From NCBI RefSeq assembly GCF_001885765.1, contig NZ_JXKD01000009.1, positions 32,992-96,991 on the forward strand: 64,000 nt of DNA. Direction: 5' to 3'. Position 1 is the first letter of the stretch; each line of letters starts with the position of its first letter. This DNA comes from Enterococcus aquimarinus (GTDB lineage: Bacteria; Bacillota; Bacilli; Lactobacillales; Enterococcaceae). The notes under the pieces are model-generated. The model had not been told where the DNA came from. It worked only from the letters and a program-made list of their open reading frames with translations, and ran no database searches. Positions 26,114 to 35,096 of the stretch are shown in pieces. The position numbers and the translations under genes are program-made.

Positions 26114-26707
26114 TTAGTTTATTTGCCAATAACTTGGAATCGTTGCTTCATATGCGGTGATTTTATCAGCTTCCATTAAGGTTTCACCAATTTCATCTAA
26201 CCCATTCACGAGACGGTGTTTCCAGCTGCTGTCAATTTCAAAAGAATACGCGTGATCGTGTGTTTTGACGAGTTGATTCACCAAATCAATTTCAATGAGT
26301 GCTGCTGGTGATAGTTTTGCTAATTCAGCGACTTGTGCTTTGGATAATTCAATCGGGAGTAAGCCATTTTTCACGGCATTCATATAGAAGATATCACTAT
26401 AACTTTCAGCAATGACTGCTTTAAAGCCATAATCCATCAACGCCCATGCCGCATGTTCGCGCGAAGAACCCGAACCAAAGTTTTCCCCACTAATTAAGAT
26501 TGTTGCTTCTTGGTATTCAGGGAAATTCAACACAAATTCAGGATTTAAACGCCGATCTCTTAAGTAGCGCCAATCATCAAATAAAAACTCACCAAAGCCT
26601 GTTTTCTCAATCCTTTTTAAATAAGTTTTTGGAATAATTTGATCCGTATCTAAATTATCATTCATAAATGGCACAGTTTTTCCTTGGTATTGTGTAAAAG
26701 CCTCCAT
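26114..26707 (-). CDS. leuD: 3-isopropylmalate dehydratase small subunit
   Basis: Swivel domain of isopropylmalate isomerase, third step of leucine synthesis. The 197-residue protein shows NLDTDQIIPKTYLKR near residue 17 and FGSGSSREHAAWALMDYG near 73, both typical. It begins immediately after the leuC stop. It ends the leu operon; only a weak T-rich stretch follows before the rplU promoter. Confidence 0.98.
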   Translation of the reverse strand: MEAFTQYQGKTVPFMNDNLDTDQIIPKTYLKRIEKTGFGEFLFDDWRYLRDRRLNPEFVLNFPEYQEATILISGENFGSGSSREHAAWALMDYGFKAVIAESYSDIFYMNAVKNGLLPIELSKAQVAELAKLSPAALIEIDLVNQLVKTHDHAYSFEIDSSWKHRLVNGLDEIGETLMEADKITAYEATIPSYWQIN

Positions 26708-28090
26708 CTATATCACCTCTTTCATGACTTGACGAACATCCACAAACTGCCCGTGAATCGCAGCTAATGCCGCCATTGCAGGAGAACAAAGATGGGTCCG
26801 CGCATTTTTACCTTGACGACCGACAAAATTTCGATTGGACGTTGAGGCACAGTGAATCCCCTCAGGTACTTTATCAGGATTCATTCCTAGACACATCGAA
26901 CAACCGGGTTCCCGCCACTCAAAGCCTGCATCTAAGAAAATCTGATCTAAGCCAATTTTCTCAGCGGCTTGGCGAACCGGTCGTGAACCAGGAACGACAA
27001 TCGCAGTCACGCCTTCTTTGACGGTTTTTCCTTTAATAAAACGAGCAGCTTCTTCCAAATCGGAAAGACGGCCATTCGTACACGATCCGATAAACACATA
27101 CTCAATCGGAATATCCGACGCGACTTGACCAGGCTGTAAATCCATATAGTCATAGGCTTGTTGATCGTTATGATCTTTAATCGCTGGAAACGGCATTTCA
27201 ATCGATACGCCCATCTCAGGATTGGTTCCCCACGTAATATACGGCGCTAATTGATCGGCTTCAAGAGTCAATACTTTGTCAAATGCAGACTCATCATCTG
27301 TGTAGAGTGTTTGCCAATCGGCTACAGCTGCCTCAAAATCAACAGGTGCATACTCTCTGCCTTTCACATATTCAAAGGTTTTGGCGTCTGGCGCCATCAT
27401 GCCAATTTTAGCGCCTCCTTCAATCGACATATTACAAATAGTCATTCGTTCTTCCATGGTCAGATTTTGCACGGTATCACCATAAAATTCCACTGCATAC
27501 CCGACCCCAAAGTCCACCCCATATGTCGCAATCAAAGCTAAGATAATATCTTTTGCATAAACGCCTGGTTGTAATTCCCCAGTAATTTTAACGCCCATGC
27601 GTTTTGGTTTTTTTTGCCAAAGCGTTTGCGTCGCCAGCACGTGCTCAACCTCGCTTGTCCCAATCCCAAAGGCAATCGCACCAAATGCACCATGCGTTGC
27701 TGTATGAGAGTCGCCACACACAATCGTTTTACCTGGTTGCGTTAAGCCGACTTCTGGTCCGACCATATGAACAATTCCTTGGCGCTGTGAGCCATTGTCA
27801 CACAACGTAATTTTAAATTCCTCACAGTTTGTGCGTAAAGTATCCATTTGTTTTTTCGACACTAAATCCGTAATCGTAAAAATATCTTTTGTTGGCACAT
27901 TATGATCCATCGTTCCAAACGTTTTATCTGGTCGACGAACTGAACGACCTGCCATTCGTAATCCTTCAAAGGCTTGAGGAGAAGTTACTTCATGAATCAT
28001 TTGTAAATCAATATAAATTAATTGCGCTTCACCTGCTGCGCCATCGACAACATGTCGTTCCCAAACTTTATCAAATAGTGTTTTTGCCAT
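26708..28090 (-). CDS. leuC: 3-isopropylmalate dehydratase large subunit
   Basis: Catalytic [4Fe-4S] subunit of isopropylmalate isomerase. Cluster cysteines are visible in [12 protein letters not shown] near residue 348 and [11 protein letters not shown] near 408; the N-terminal motif [17 protein letters not shown] is normal for the family. 460 residues. It lies two bases after leuB and directly before leuD. Confidence 0.98.
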   Translation of the reverse strand: MAKTLFDKVWERHVVDGAAGEAQLIYIDLQMIHEVTSPQAFEGLRMAGRSVRRPDKTFGTMDHNVPTKDIFTITDLVSKKQMDTLRTNCEEFKITLCDNGSQRQGIVHMVGPEVGLTQPGKTIVCGDSHTATHGAFGAIAFGIGTSEVEHVLATQTLWQKKPKRMGVKITGELQPGVYAKDIILALIATYGVDFGVGYAVEFYGDTVQNLTMEERMTICNMSIEGGAKIGMMAPDAKTFEYVKGREYAPVDFEAAVADWQTLYTDDESAFDKVLTLEADQLAPYITWGTNPEMGVSIEMPFPAIKDHNDQQAYDYMDLQPGQVASDIPIEYVFIGSCTNGRLSDLEEAARFIKGKTVKEGVTAIVVPGSRPVRQAAEKIGLDQIFLDAGFEWREPGCSMCLGMNPDKVPEGIHCASTSNRNFVGRQGKNARTHLCSPAMAALAAIHGQFVDVRQVMKEVI

Positions 28091-28092
28091 TC

Positions 28093-29148
28093 TTATTTCT
28101 CCTCTCCTTGTATTCGTTGAATCACTGCTTGCGTAAACGCACTTGTACTTGCTGTTCCACCTAAATCACTCGTTAACAAACCCGCTTCCATGGTCGCAAA
28201 ACAAGCCTCTTCGATTTGATCAGCCATTGTTTCTAACCCAAAAGATTGACGGAGCATTAAACTCGCCGATAACATCATTGAAACTGGATTGGCACTATTT
28301 TGACCCGCAATATCAGGTGCTGAGCCATGAATCGGTTCGTATAGCGCAATGCCCGTTTCGCCGTAACTAGCACTTGGTAAGACCCCTAATGTGCCCGGTA
28401 ACACGGACGCCTCATCACTTAAGATGTCACCAAATAAGTTTTCTGTCACAATGACATCAAATGCACGCGGGTTTTGAATGATTTTCATCGCGGCTGAATC
28501 GACATATTGATGACTAAGCGTACAATCTGGAAATTCGAGGGCCACTTCTTCTGCTACGCGACGCCATAATTTACTCGTTGCTAAAACGTTGGCTTTATCC
28601 ACAGATAAGACTTGTTTTTTTCTGCCTTGAGCAATTTTGAATGCTTGGCGCATAATTTGCCGAATTTCGGCTTCATGATAATAATTCGTGTCATACGCTT
28701 CTGTGTCTCCTAGAAAACGTGGTTCCCCGAAGTACATGCCACTTGTGAGTTCCCGGACAATGACAAAGTCTGTCCCTTTAATAATTTCTTCTTTAATCGG
28801 CGAGCGATCCAACAAAACATCTGGTACGGTAATCGGTCGAATATTGGCAAATAATTTCAAGGCTTTGCGTAGAGCGAGTAATCCTTTCTCAGGTGTGTTC
28901 TCAACGTTTTCCCATTTCGGTCCGCCAATAGCGCCTAATAAAATCGCATCAGCTGATTCACAAGCTTCAAGCGTTGATTTTGGAAAAGGCTCACCACAAG
29001 AATCAATCGCGGCACCACCAAAGTCATGTGCTTCAAAGGTAAAGGTGACCTCGCTCTTTTGGGTGATGACTTCTAACACTTCTAAAGCACTCGCCATAAT
29101 TTCTGGTCCAATACCATCTCCGGCTAATACAACAATCTTCTTTTCCAT
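28093..29148 (-). CDS. leuB: 3-isopropylmalate dehydrogenase
   Basis: NAD-dependent oxidative decarboxylation of 3-isopropylmalate. The 351-residue protein opens with [20 protein letters not shown] and has the Arg/Tyr active-site segment [13 protein letters not shown] near 132 and the metal-binding [17 protein letters not shown] near 236. Its ATG overlaps the leuA stop by one base (TAATG), so translation is coupled. Confidence 0.98.
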   Translation of the reverse strand: MEKKIVVLAGDGIGPEIMASALEVLEVITQKSEVTFTFEAHDFGGAAIDSCGEPFPKSTLEACESADAILLGAIGGPKWENVENTPEKGLLALRKALKLFANIRPITVPDVLLDRSPIKEEIIKGTDFVIVRELTSGMYFGEPRFLGDTEAYDTNYYHEAEIRQIMRQAFKIAQGRKKQVLSVDKANVLATSKLWRRVAEEVALEFPDCTLSHQYVDSAAMKIIQNPRAFDVIVTENLFGDILSDEASVLPGTLGVLPSASYGETGIALYEPIHGSAPDIAGQNSANPVSMMLSASLMLRQSFGLETMADQIEEACFATMEAGLLTSDLGGTASTSAFTQAVIQRIQGEEK

Positions 29149-30668
29149 TATCTTTCCTCCGCTTCTTTCAATTGACTACTTGCCGTTATATAGGCTTTGG
29201 CGGAAGCTTGTAGGACATCAAAGTCAACCCCTACGCCATTCGTCTGTTTTTGTTTATTTTTATCTTCTAGTGTTACATAGACTTCGGCTTGGGCATCTTC
29301 ACCACTCGTTAATGCGTTAATTTCATAACGAACCAGTTGCGGTTTATGTTGAAAAATCTGATCGATTGCATTATAGATTGCCTGAATACTGCCCGATCCA
29401 ATCGCCGATGACGTTAAAATTTCGCCTGCTTTTGTTTTGAGCGAAACAATCGCTCCTTGCAAGCCATTTGAAACATATTGTAGTTGGAGTGCTTCTAAGT
29501 GACAGTTTACCTTTTCTTGACGAATATCATCGACTACTAACGCCATCAAATCTTCATCACTCACTTGTTTCTTTTTATCCGCTAATTGCTTAAAGGATTT
29601 AAATAATTGCGCTAAATGCTCCCCTTCTAATTGATACCCGAGTGCTTCCATTTTTGTCGCAAACGCATGTCGACCAGATAATTTTCCAAGTGGCAACGAG
29701 TTGGTCTGCACACCAACTAATTGCGGCGTAATAATTTCATAAGTTTCAGGATTTTTTAACACGCCATCTTGGTGAATGCCTGATTCGTGGGCATAGGCGT
29801 TACCACCAATCACTGCTTTATTTTTTGGAACGTTAATCCCGGATAAACGAGCCACTAAATCACTGGTGCGCTTCGTTTCTTGTAATTGAATCGCTGAGTT
29901 CGCCTCGTAAAAGTCTTTGCGAATGTGTAAAGCCACCGCGACTTCTTCGAGTGCAGTATTTCCTGCTCGCTCACCGATCCCGTTGACTGAACCTTCCACA
30001 CGATTGGCACCATTTTCAATCGCTGCAAGCGCATTAGCCGTAGCCATGCCTAAATCGTCGTGGCAATGAGAAGAAAAGATGATTTCTTTTTCACTTTTGA
30101 TATGACTAATTAAATAGGCAAATAATTCACCGTACTGCGTGGGATTCGAGTAACCCACCGTATCTGGGACATTAATAATTGTCGCTCCTGCATCAATCGC
30201 CGTTTGAACCGCTTCTAGTAAAAAAGCACGTTCGGTTCTCGTCGCATCTTCTGGTGAAAACTGAACTTTTTCAAAGAGCGTCGCGGCATAAGTGACGTGT
30301 TCTTTAATCGACGCTAAGACTTCTTCTGGTGTCATTTTTAATTTATCTTTCATATGAATAGGGCTTGTCGCTAAAAAAACATGAATTTGAGGGTGAACCG
30401 CCTCTTTTAGGGCTTCATAAGCCCGATCGATATCTTGTCGTTGACAGCGTGCCAGTCCTACGACTGTTGCTTTTGTCAAGACTGCTGCGATGCTTTTAAC
30501 GGCTTCAAAATCGCCGGGAGAAGCAATCGGGAATCCCGCTTCAATCGCATCGACACCCCATTTTTCAAGTTGCAGGGCTATCTGAACTTTTTCTCTTGTA
30601 TTAAAATTGACACCTGGCGTTTGTTCGCCATCTCTTAAGGAAGTGTCAAAAAATTGAATTGTGCGCAT
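29148..30668 (-). CDS. leuA: 2-isopropylmalate synthase
   Basis: First committed step of leucine synthesis: acetyl-CoA plus 2-oxoisovalerate. The 506-residue protein starts [17 protein letters not shown], has the catalytic [20 protein letters not shown] region near 200, and a C-terminal LeuA dimer/allosteric domain from about 390 that mediates leucine feedback. AAAGGAGA precedes the ATG. It heads leuABCD behind an attenuator. Confidence 0.98.
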   Translation of the reverse strand: MRTIQFFDTSLRDGEQTPGVNFNTREKVQIALQLEKWGVDAIEAGFPIASPGDFEAVKSIAAVLTKATVVGLARCQRQDIDRAYEALKEAVHPQIHVFLATSPIHMKDKLKMTPEEVLASIKEHVTYAATLFEKVQFSPEDATRTERAFLLEAVQTAIDAGATIINVPDTVGYSNPTQYGELFAYLISHIKSEKEIIFSSHCHDDLGMATANALAAIENGANRVEGSVNGIGERAGNTALEEVAVALHIRKDFYEANSAIQLQETKRTSDLVARLSGINVPKNKAVIGGNAYAHESGIHQDGVLKNPETYEIITPQLVGVQTNSLPLGKLSGRHAFATKMEALGYQLEGEHLAQLFKSFKQLADKKKQVSDEDLMALVVDDIRQEKVNCHLEALQLQYVSNGLQGAIVSLKTKAGEILTSSAIGSGSIQAIYNAIDQIFQHKPQLVRYEINALTSGEDAQAEVYVTLEDKNKQKQTNGVGVDFDVLQASAKAYITASSQLKEAEER

Positions 30669-30696
30669 CCGTATCGTCTCCTTTTATTTTAAGTAT

Positions 30697-30735
30697 AAAA
30701 AAAGCATTCCATAAAGATTTTTCTTTATGCAATGC
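30697..30735 (-). terminator. leu operon attenuator terminator
   Basis: Minus-strand stem GCATTGCATAAAGA / TCTTTATGGAATGC followed by seven T, 28 bases before the leuA start. Between it and the leader peptide lies a second hairpin (GGAACTC ... GAGTTC, 30741-30771) that starts right after the leader stop codon. A ribosome stalled at the leader Leu codons would cover the 5' arm of that second hairpin, so the pair can act as a switch. Confidence 0.85.
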
Positions 30736-30772
30736 GAACAGAACTCTTTTTTTAACCAGAAAAAAGAGTTCC

Positions 30773-30838
30773 CTAAAATAATAATAATAAAAATGAATTT
30801 TCGACTTGTACGTGAACGCTAACCTTTTCTTTTTTCAT
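30773..30838 (-). CDS. leuL: Leucine leader peptide (attenuator)
   Basis: A 21-residue ORF, MKKEKVSVHVQVENSFLLLLF, with four consecutive Leu codons (all TTA) flanked by Phe near its end, and three Val codons before. AGGTG lies six bases before the ATG at 30838; an ATG at 30844 touches the Shine-Dalgarno and is less likely. The stop is immediately followed by the hairpins of the attenuator. This is the classic layout of leucine-controlled ribosome-stalling attenuation, as known for leu operons of lactococci and enterobacteria. Confidence 0.85.
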   Translation of the reverse strand: MKKEKVSVHVQVENSFLLLLF

Positions 30839-30871
30839 TTTCATCACCTAACCAAAGTTTTCTTAAGTAAG

Positions 30872-30900
30872 AAGATACCCAATTATACAAAAGAAGTCAA
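30872..30900 (-). promoter_or_regulatory. leu operon promoter
   Basis: TTGACT (plus 30895-30900), 17-base spacer, TATCTT (plus 30872-30877). A better TATAAT at 30882-30887 lies too near this -35 to pair with it, but could use a poor -35 further up. Confidence 0.65.
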
Positions 30901-30912
30901 CCCTTTTGTTTA

Positions 30913-30927
30913 AATTTTCTGAATATT
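30913..30927 (-). promoter_or_regulatory. CodY box upstream of the leu operon
   Basis: AATTTTCTGAATATT, 14 of 15 matches to the CodY consensus (AATTTTCWGAAAATT), 12 bases upstream of the -35. CodY is a repressor that senses branched-chain amino acids and GTP; leu genes are standard targets. Together with the leader peptide this gives two layers of control. Confidence 0.75.
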
Positions 30928-30972
30928 CAATACATATCATCGATTTTTAATAATTAATAACGATTCAAAGTA

Positions 30973-31005
30973 GAAAAAGACCGATAACCACATTGGCTAC
31001 CGGTC
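30973..31005 (-). terminator. Terminator after the XRE regulator gene
   Basis: Arms GACCGATAACC and GGCTACCGGTC (30979-31005) with a T-run on the minus strand. Confidence 0.85.
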
Positions 31006-31015
31006 CGTTCACTGA

Positions 31016-31492
31016 TTATTTCATTTGATATTTTACGCGTAAATTATTAAAACCAACTCCGATAAATGTCATCAAGCTACTAAAGATAAATAAAAACCCA
31101 ATTGGTAGTAAGAAAAAGTTTTCGTGTAACACGCCTTGTGCATCGATGTATTCGACTGAAAGACTTTTTATGACCAAACAGCCAATCCCCATCAATAATA
31201 ATACGGCACCAATACTAATTGAAATAAGATTCAATTTCGCCCGCCGTGTTTCTTTTCCATCATGAATTAATTTTTCTGCCATGTGTGTCATTTCGTTTCC
31301 TCCTAGAATCAATTCGTCCCGAGAAAGATGAAATAGTTTGGAAATCCGGACAACCATTTCTAAATCGGGTAAGTTTTTGTTGTTTTCCCAATTCGAAATT
31401 GCTTGTCGCGAAACCATTAGTTCGTTAGCGAGTTGCTCTTGGGTTAATCCCCGTTCTTTACGAATCGTTTTTAGTTGTTCACTGAAATCCAT
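31016..31492 (-). CDS. XRE-family regulator with C-terminal membrane domain
   Basis: A 158-residue protein: N-terminal Cro/CI-type HTH (LKTIRKERGLTQEQLANELM, VSRQAISNWENNKNLP) followed by two predicted membrane helices in the C-terminal half, resembling the HTH-plus-DUF3955 architecture. A membrane-bound regulator is inferred. I use the ATG at 31492 (MDFSEQLK), six bases after GGAGAGAA; the longer reading contains no family sequence. The gene stands alone, with promoter and terminator. Target genes unknown. Confidence 0.85.
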   Translation of the reverse strand: MDFSEQLKTIRKERGLTQEQLANELMVSRQAISNWENNKNLPDLEMVVRISKLFHLSRDELILGGNEMTHMAEKLIHDGKETRRAKLNLISISIGAVLLLMGIGCLVIKSLSVEYIDAQGVLHENFFLLPIGFLFIFSSLMTFIGVGFNNLRVKYQMK

Positions 31493-31517
31493 CTGTTCTC
31501 TCCTCCTGACAAATCCT

Positions 31518-31546
31518 AGTGTAGAGTGCTCCTTCAAGACACACAA
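31518..31546 (-). promoter_or_regulatory. Promoter of the XRE regulator gene
   Basis: TTGTGT (plus 31541-31546), 17-base spacer, TACACT (plus 31518-31523), 26 bases before the start. Confidence 0.55.
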
Positions 31547-31686
31547 GCCAGACTCTCTTGCCAACACCATTTTGGTTCGCAAGTAACACTTGCATCGTTG
31601 ATTTAACCACTCTTTTAATCATTTCCATCTAGAAAAAAATTGAAAAGCATTTAACGCTATTTCAGTACTTTACGATAACACTAGCT

Positions 31687-31726
31687 AAAAAAAGCCAAGT
31701 CACCTACCATCTTACTTGGCTTTTTT
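31687..31726 (-). terminator. Terminator at the end of gntK
   Basis: Arms AAAAAAAGCCAAGT and ACTTGGCTTTTTT (31687-31726), T-run on the minus strand. The gntK stop and last codons lie within the first arm. Confidence 0.85.
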
Positions 31727-33151
31727 GAATTCATTTCGTTCTTTTGCTAAGACTTCTTTAAAACGCTCAAAACTCGTTTGATAAGCATCTGCTTTGATTG
31801 GTTCTGGCGCAATGACGGTTAGTTCACTTTGCTTCACAGCAACAACCGATGGGCCAACCAGTGCCACCGCACCAAAAGCCGGTTCTGTATAGTCACTTTG
31901 AAGACATTCAGTGCCAAAAATCGCAGCTGTTTCTTGCGCCAGACTTGGAATCGCAAAGAAGCCACCGGATAAGGCAATCCCTTCCTTTTCATGAAGTCGC
32001 AAATCACTGTGAATCACCTTTAAATTAAATAAGATTCCTTCGCAAATGGCTCGAATAAAATCGTGTCGTTGATGAGCGAGTGTCATCCCCGCAAACACCC
32101 CTTGAACATCTTCTTGCCATAAAGGAGCTCGTTCACCGTTAATATAAGGTAAAAACACAAGACCATTGGCGCCAATCGGACTACTTAGGAGTGCTTTTGG
32201 TATCTCAGTAAAAATCTTAAATGGCTGATCATAAAATAACTCATTGACCCATTCGAGTGTTCGTCCTCCGTTATTTGTGGCTCCGCCAATCACCCACTGA
32301 TTTTTTGCGAGATAGTAACAAAACGTTATTTGTCTATCAGAAATTTTCCGTTCTGAAGACAAATAACGAACTGCCCCACTCGTACCAACGGTCAAACTAA
32401 TTTTTCGTCCCGTTCCAATCAAGCTTGCATAACTCGCTAATGTACCATCGCTCGCACCAATATAAACTTGAGTACCAAAAGGCAACCCTAATCGTTCAAT
32501 CATTGTTGGTGTGATGAAAAATGCTTGATTCGTATCGACTACTTGGGGGAGTTGACTCTGATTAACAGATACATACGTCAATATTTCATGATCCCACTCA
32601 AACAAAAGCGTATTGAACAAGCCCGTTGCCGATGCGACCGAGTAATCGACTACAGTTTGACCGGTCAGACCTTGCATGACATAAGCTTTAATGTCGAGCC
32701 ATTGGTCTACGCTGGCAAAAAAAGCAGGCTGCTCTTCTTTAAAATAAAGCAGTTTGGCAAAGGGTGACATCGCATGGATTGGAGTGCCTGTATGGCGATA
32801 AAATCGTTTAGCCAATTCAGGCTGATTCTCTTTAAATTGCGCGATAATCGATGACGCTCGTTTATCAGACCACAAATACATCTGCTCTGCCTGCCCATTG
32901 ACGACGGGTATTAAACTATGCATCGCACTACTCAAGACGAGCGAATCAATCCCATAGCGTTCACTGAGGGCTTTTATCCCTTTTAAAACGAGTTGCAAGA
33001 CGACCTGGGGAACTTGTGTACTTTGGATTGCATCCGATTCATTCATAGGGACAGGATATTTAATCGCATCTAATATGACATAATCTTCTGATGAAAATAA
33101 GGTGAATTTGATGGCGGTGGTACCAATGTCAATCCCCAGAATCGTTTGCAT
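31712..33151 (-). CDS. gntK: FGGY-family carbohydrate kinase, probable gluconokinase
   Basis: Phosphorylates gluconate to 6-phosphogluconate (inferred). The 479-residue protein has the ATPase start ILGIDIGTTAIKFTLF, the FGGY_N/FGGY_C fold, and the C-terminal sugar kinase motif GANGLVFLPYINGERAPLWQ near 340. It follows gnd by three bases. Pairing with a 6-phosphogluconate dehydrogenase makes gluconokinase the most likely member of the FGGY family. AAAGGAGAG precedes the ATG. No gluconate permease or GntR regulator is nearby. Confidence 0.88.
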   Translation of the reverse strand: MQTILGIDIGTTAIKFTLFSSEDYVILDAIKYPVPMNESDAIQSTQVPQVVLQLVLKGIKALSERYGIDSLVLSSAMHSLIPVVNGQAEQMYLWSDKRASSIIAQFKENQPELAKRFYRHTGTPIHAMSPFAKLLYFKEEQPAFFASVDQWLDIKAYVMQGLTGQTVVDYSVASATGLFNTLLFEWDHEILTYVSVNQSQLPQVVDTNQAFFITPTMIERLGLPFGTQVYIGASDGTLASYASLIGTGRKISLTVGTSGAVRYLSSERKISDRQITFCYYLAKNQWVIGGATNNGGRTLEWVNELFYDQPFKIFTEIPKALLSSPIGANGLVFLPYINGERAPLWQEDVQGVFAGMTLAHQRHDFIRAICEGILFNLKVIHSDLRLHEKEGIALSGGFFAIPSLAQETAAIFGTECLQSDYTEPAFGAVALVGPSVVAVKQSELTVIAPEPIKADAYQTSFERFKEVLAKERNEFKKAK

Positions 33152-33154
33152 GAA

Positions 33155-34069
33155 TTACTCTCCTTTTTTCGTCATTGCATGCCCGCCAAATTGATTTCTG
33201 AGCGATGCAATCACTTTTTCTCCGTATTTTTCTTCATCTTTACTCGCATAGCGTGTTAATAACGACTGCGTAATCACTGGTGCGGATAACTCTAAGCGTA
33301 AGACTTCTTCGACTGTCCATTTGCCTTCACCAGAAGAAGCAATAACGCCTTCAATTTCGCTTAAATCTGCATCTTGTGAGAGTAAGTTTTGCGTCAACTC
33401 CATTAACCAGCTCCGGATAACCGATCCATGATTGAAGACTTTCGCTACCGCTTCTAAGTCATAGTCATATTCTGAATGGTGTAAAATATTAAAACCTTCA
33501 CCTATTGCTTGCATCATACCATATTCAATGCCGTTGTGGATCATTTTTAAGTAATGGCCACTACCGGCTTCGCCACAAAAAACATAGCCATTGTCCACAC
33601 ATAAGCTCGCAAAAATCGGTTCAATCAATTGGAAGACTTCACGATTGCCACCAATCATCATACAAGCACCGTGTCGAGCACCTGAAACACCGCCAGAGGT
33701 GCCGACATCAAAAAAGGTAATCCCTTTGGCTGTAAATGCTTCGTTATGTTTTTTACTTTCGCTATATTTAGAGTTCCCCCCATCAATGAGGATATCGCCA
33801 GCCTTTAATAATCTTAAGCAATCATTCATGACCATTTTCGTGATTTCTCCAGCAGGTAACATTAACCAGACAATTTTGGCTTCCGTGTCATTTGATTTTG
33901 TTCTTGCCAGTAATGTTTCTAACGATGAAAAAAAGAGACCACCTTTTTCTTCTAACGTTTTGGCAACCGCTGTATTTTGGTCAAATGCTTTGACCGAGTG
34001 TCCTTTTTCCAGTAAATTGATGGCAATGTTTAACCCCATTTTTCCTAATCCGACTAAATGAATTTCCAC
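33155..34069 (-). CDS. gnd: 6-phosphogluconate dehydrogenase, decarboxylating, short NAD-type
   Basis: Oxidatively decarboxylates 6-phosphogluconate to ribulose 5-phosphate. About 304 residues, the short form of the family (E. coli Gnd is about 470), usually NAD-specific. Motifs: HLVGLGKMGLNIAINL (dinucleotide site), ILIDGGNSKYSESKKH, FDVGTSGGVSGARHG and KMIHNGIEYGMMQAIGEG with the catalytic Lys and Asn. The GTG at 34069 (VEIHLVGL) follows AAGGGGG; the longer ORF upstream has no family sequence. It forms an operon with gntK. Confidence 0.92.
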   Translation of the reverse strand: MEIHLVGLGKMGLNIAINLLEKGHSVKAFDQNTAVAKTLEEKGGLFFSSLETLLARTKSNDTEAKIVWLMLPAGEITKMVMNDCLRLLKAGDILIDGGNSKYSESKKHNEAFTAKGITFFDVGTSGGVSGARHGACMMIGGNREVFQLIEPIFASLCVDNGYVFCGEAGSGHYLKMIHNGIEYGMMQAIGEGFNILHHSEYDYDLEAVAKVFNHGSVIRSWLMELTQNLLSQDADLSEIEGVIASSGEGKWTVEEVLRLELSAPVITQSLLTRYASKDEEKYGEKVIASLRNQFGGHAMTKKGE

Positions 34070-34271
34070 GATAATTCCCCCTTGTTTTAAAAAACGCTCT
34101 TCGTACATGTTATTTTAAGATACACTTCTGTACGCAACGTGTTCAAATTTAGCATAGTGTTTTTGAGGGGTCAATCGCTATTTGAGAATAAATTTTCAAT
34201 TCTAATATAAGCTAGAAAGCTTGATAATTAAAGTAAAAAACACTCTTTTTACCTCGTGAATTACATTAATT

Positions 34272-34324
34272 TTTACTATAATTCACAAAGATTGATAACT
34301 AACTCTTTTTAGAATTATAGTAAA
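34272..34324. repeat. Perfect 13-base inverted repeat in the 34,070-34,572 gap
   Basis: Arms TTTACTATAATTC (34272-34284) and GAATTATAGTAAA (34312-34324), identical on opposite strands, 27 bases apart. Each arm carries a TATAAT, so two -10 elements face each other. It lies about 200 bases upstream of gnd and looks like an operator, a pair of convergent promoters, or a small-RNA fold. The remaining gap sequence is AT-rich and shows no gene that I can support. Confidence 0.8.
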
Positions 34325-34524
34325 TTCGACATAAATACAAATGGGGTTCATTTTATTTTATAGTAGAAATGACTTTATTTTGATTAGTCGACAGCGAAAG
34401 ATGAAAAAAAAATTAAAAAAAGATGAGGGAAGCTACGCGTTTTTGCATAAGACACTCCGTTTTGCATCTTTGCATCCCACAACGATCATTTTTTCCGAAA
34501 AGAATCGAGCAAAAACAGCACAAC

Positions 34525-34570
34525 AAAAAAGCATCTCTCTCAGAGCAAGCAGGCTCTGTATGAGAAATGC
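34525..34570 (-). terminator. Terminator after the DUF2500 gene
   Basis: Minus-strand arms GCATTTCTCATACAGAGC and GCTCTGAGAGAGATGC (34531-34570) followed by TTTTTTG. Confidence 0.88.
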
Positions 34571-34572
34571 AT

Positions 34573-34941
34573 TTAGATCTTAAAATCGTTAAATCTTTTT
34601 CGTTGAAATGAAAGTTGACCACGATCTCCGACGACATACTTCAAATAATCTTTTCGTTTCACCTCAAATGTTTTTCGCTCTTTTGTCGCAAGTTCAAACG
34701 TCAACGTATAATTGGTCCACGAAGAATTCATCCCATTTGAGTCCGTCGAATGATTCGTAGAGGTGACTTTATCGATTAACGTTGCTTGAACGGTTTCTTC
34801 TGATGCTTGAGAGTTCTTCAACCCCTCCACTAAACGATAACCTAGCATGCCAAATATAATCAGCAGGGTGATTCCGAAAAAAATGGGCACAACGAACGAA
34901 AAAAAATCAAAACCTGAAAAAGGATCAAAAAATAAAGCCAT
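34573..34941 (-). CDS. DUF2500-like membrane protein
   Basis: A 122-residue protein with one N-terminal membrane helix (VVPIFFGITLLIIFGMLGYR) and an extracytoplasmic or cytoplasmic beta-rich domain ending YVVGDRGQLSFQRKRFNDF, which resembles DUF2500 proteins. No function is known. It has its own promoter and terminator and so is monocistronic. The family call rests on the C-terminal GD-G-L-FQ-RF pattern and is moderately sure. Confidence 0.65.
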   Translation of the reverse strand: MALFFDPFSGFDFFSFVVPIFFGITLLIIFGMLGYRLVEGLKNSQASEETVQATLIDKVTSTNHSTDSNGMNSSWTNYTLTFELATKERKTFEVKRKDYLKYVVGDRGQLSFQRKRFNDFKI

Positions 34942-34973
34942 GCAAAACGCCCCTTCCGCTATTCATTTCTTCT

Positions 34974-35002
34974 AGTGTAGCAATGAAAGACTGACGTGTC
35001 TA
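34974..35002 (-). promoter_or_regulatory. Promoter of the DUF2500-like gene
   Basis: TAGACA (plus 34997-35002), 17-base spacer, TACACT (plus 34974-34979), with TGC before the -10 making it extended. An inverted repeat TGACGT/ACGTCA (34992-35022) overlaps the -35. Confidence 0.65.
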
Positions 35003-35038
35003 GCTTTTTTAGCTTTACGTCAACTTTCGCAAAGCTAA

Positions 35039-35078
35039 AATAAACGGTGCTATGACAACTATCATAACACCGTTTATT
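35039..35078 (-). terminator. Hairpin after the YhgE/Pip gene
   Basis: Arms AATAAACGGTG and CACCGTTTATT, with an inner TATGA/TCATA. The following T-run is short (TTTTAGC), so terminator strength is uncertain. Confidence 0.65.
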
Positions 35079-35096
35079 AAGATGACGGGTGGGAGC

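Noticed and set aside
34070..34150. cre (CcpA) site upstream of gnd, near TGAACACGTTGCGTACA
   Set aside because: At least three conserved positions differ from the cre consensus, so I do not call it.
34341..34583. 80-codon plus-strand frame in the gnd to DUF2500 gap
   Set aside because: It runs through the DUF2500 terminator hairpin and has a biased, basic composition with no family likeness.
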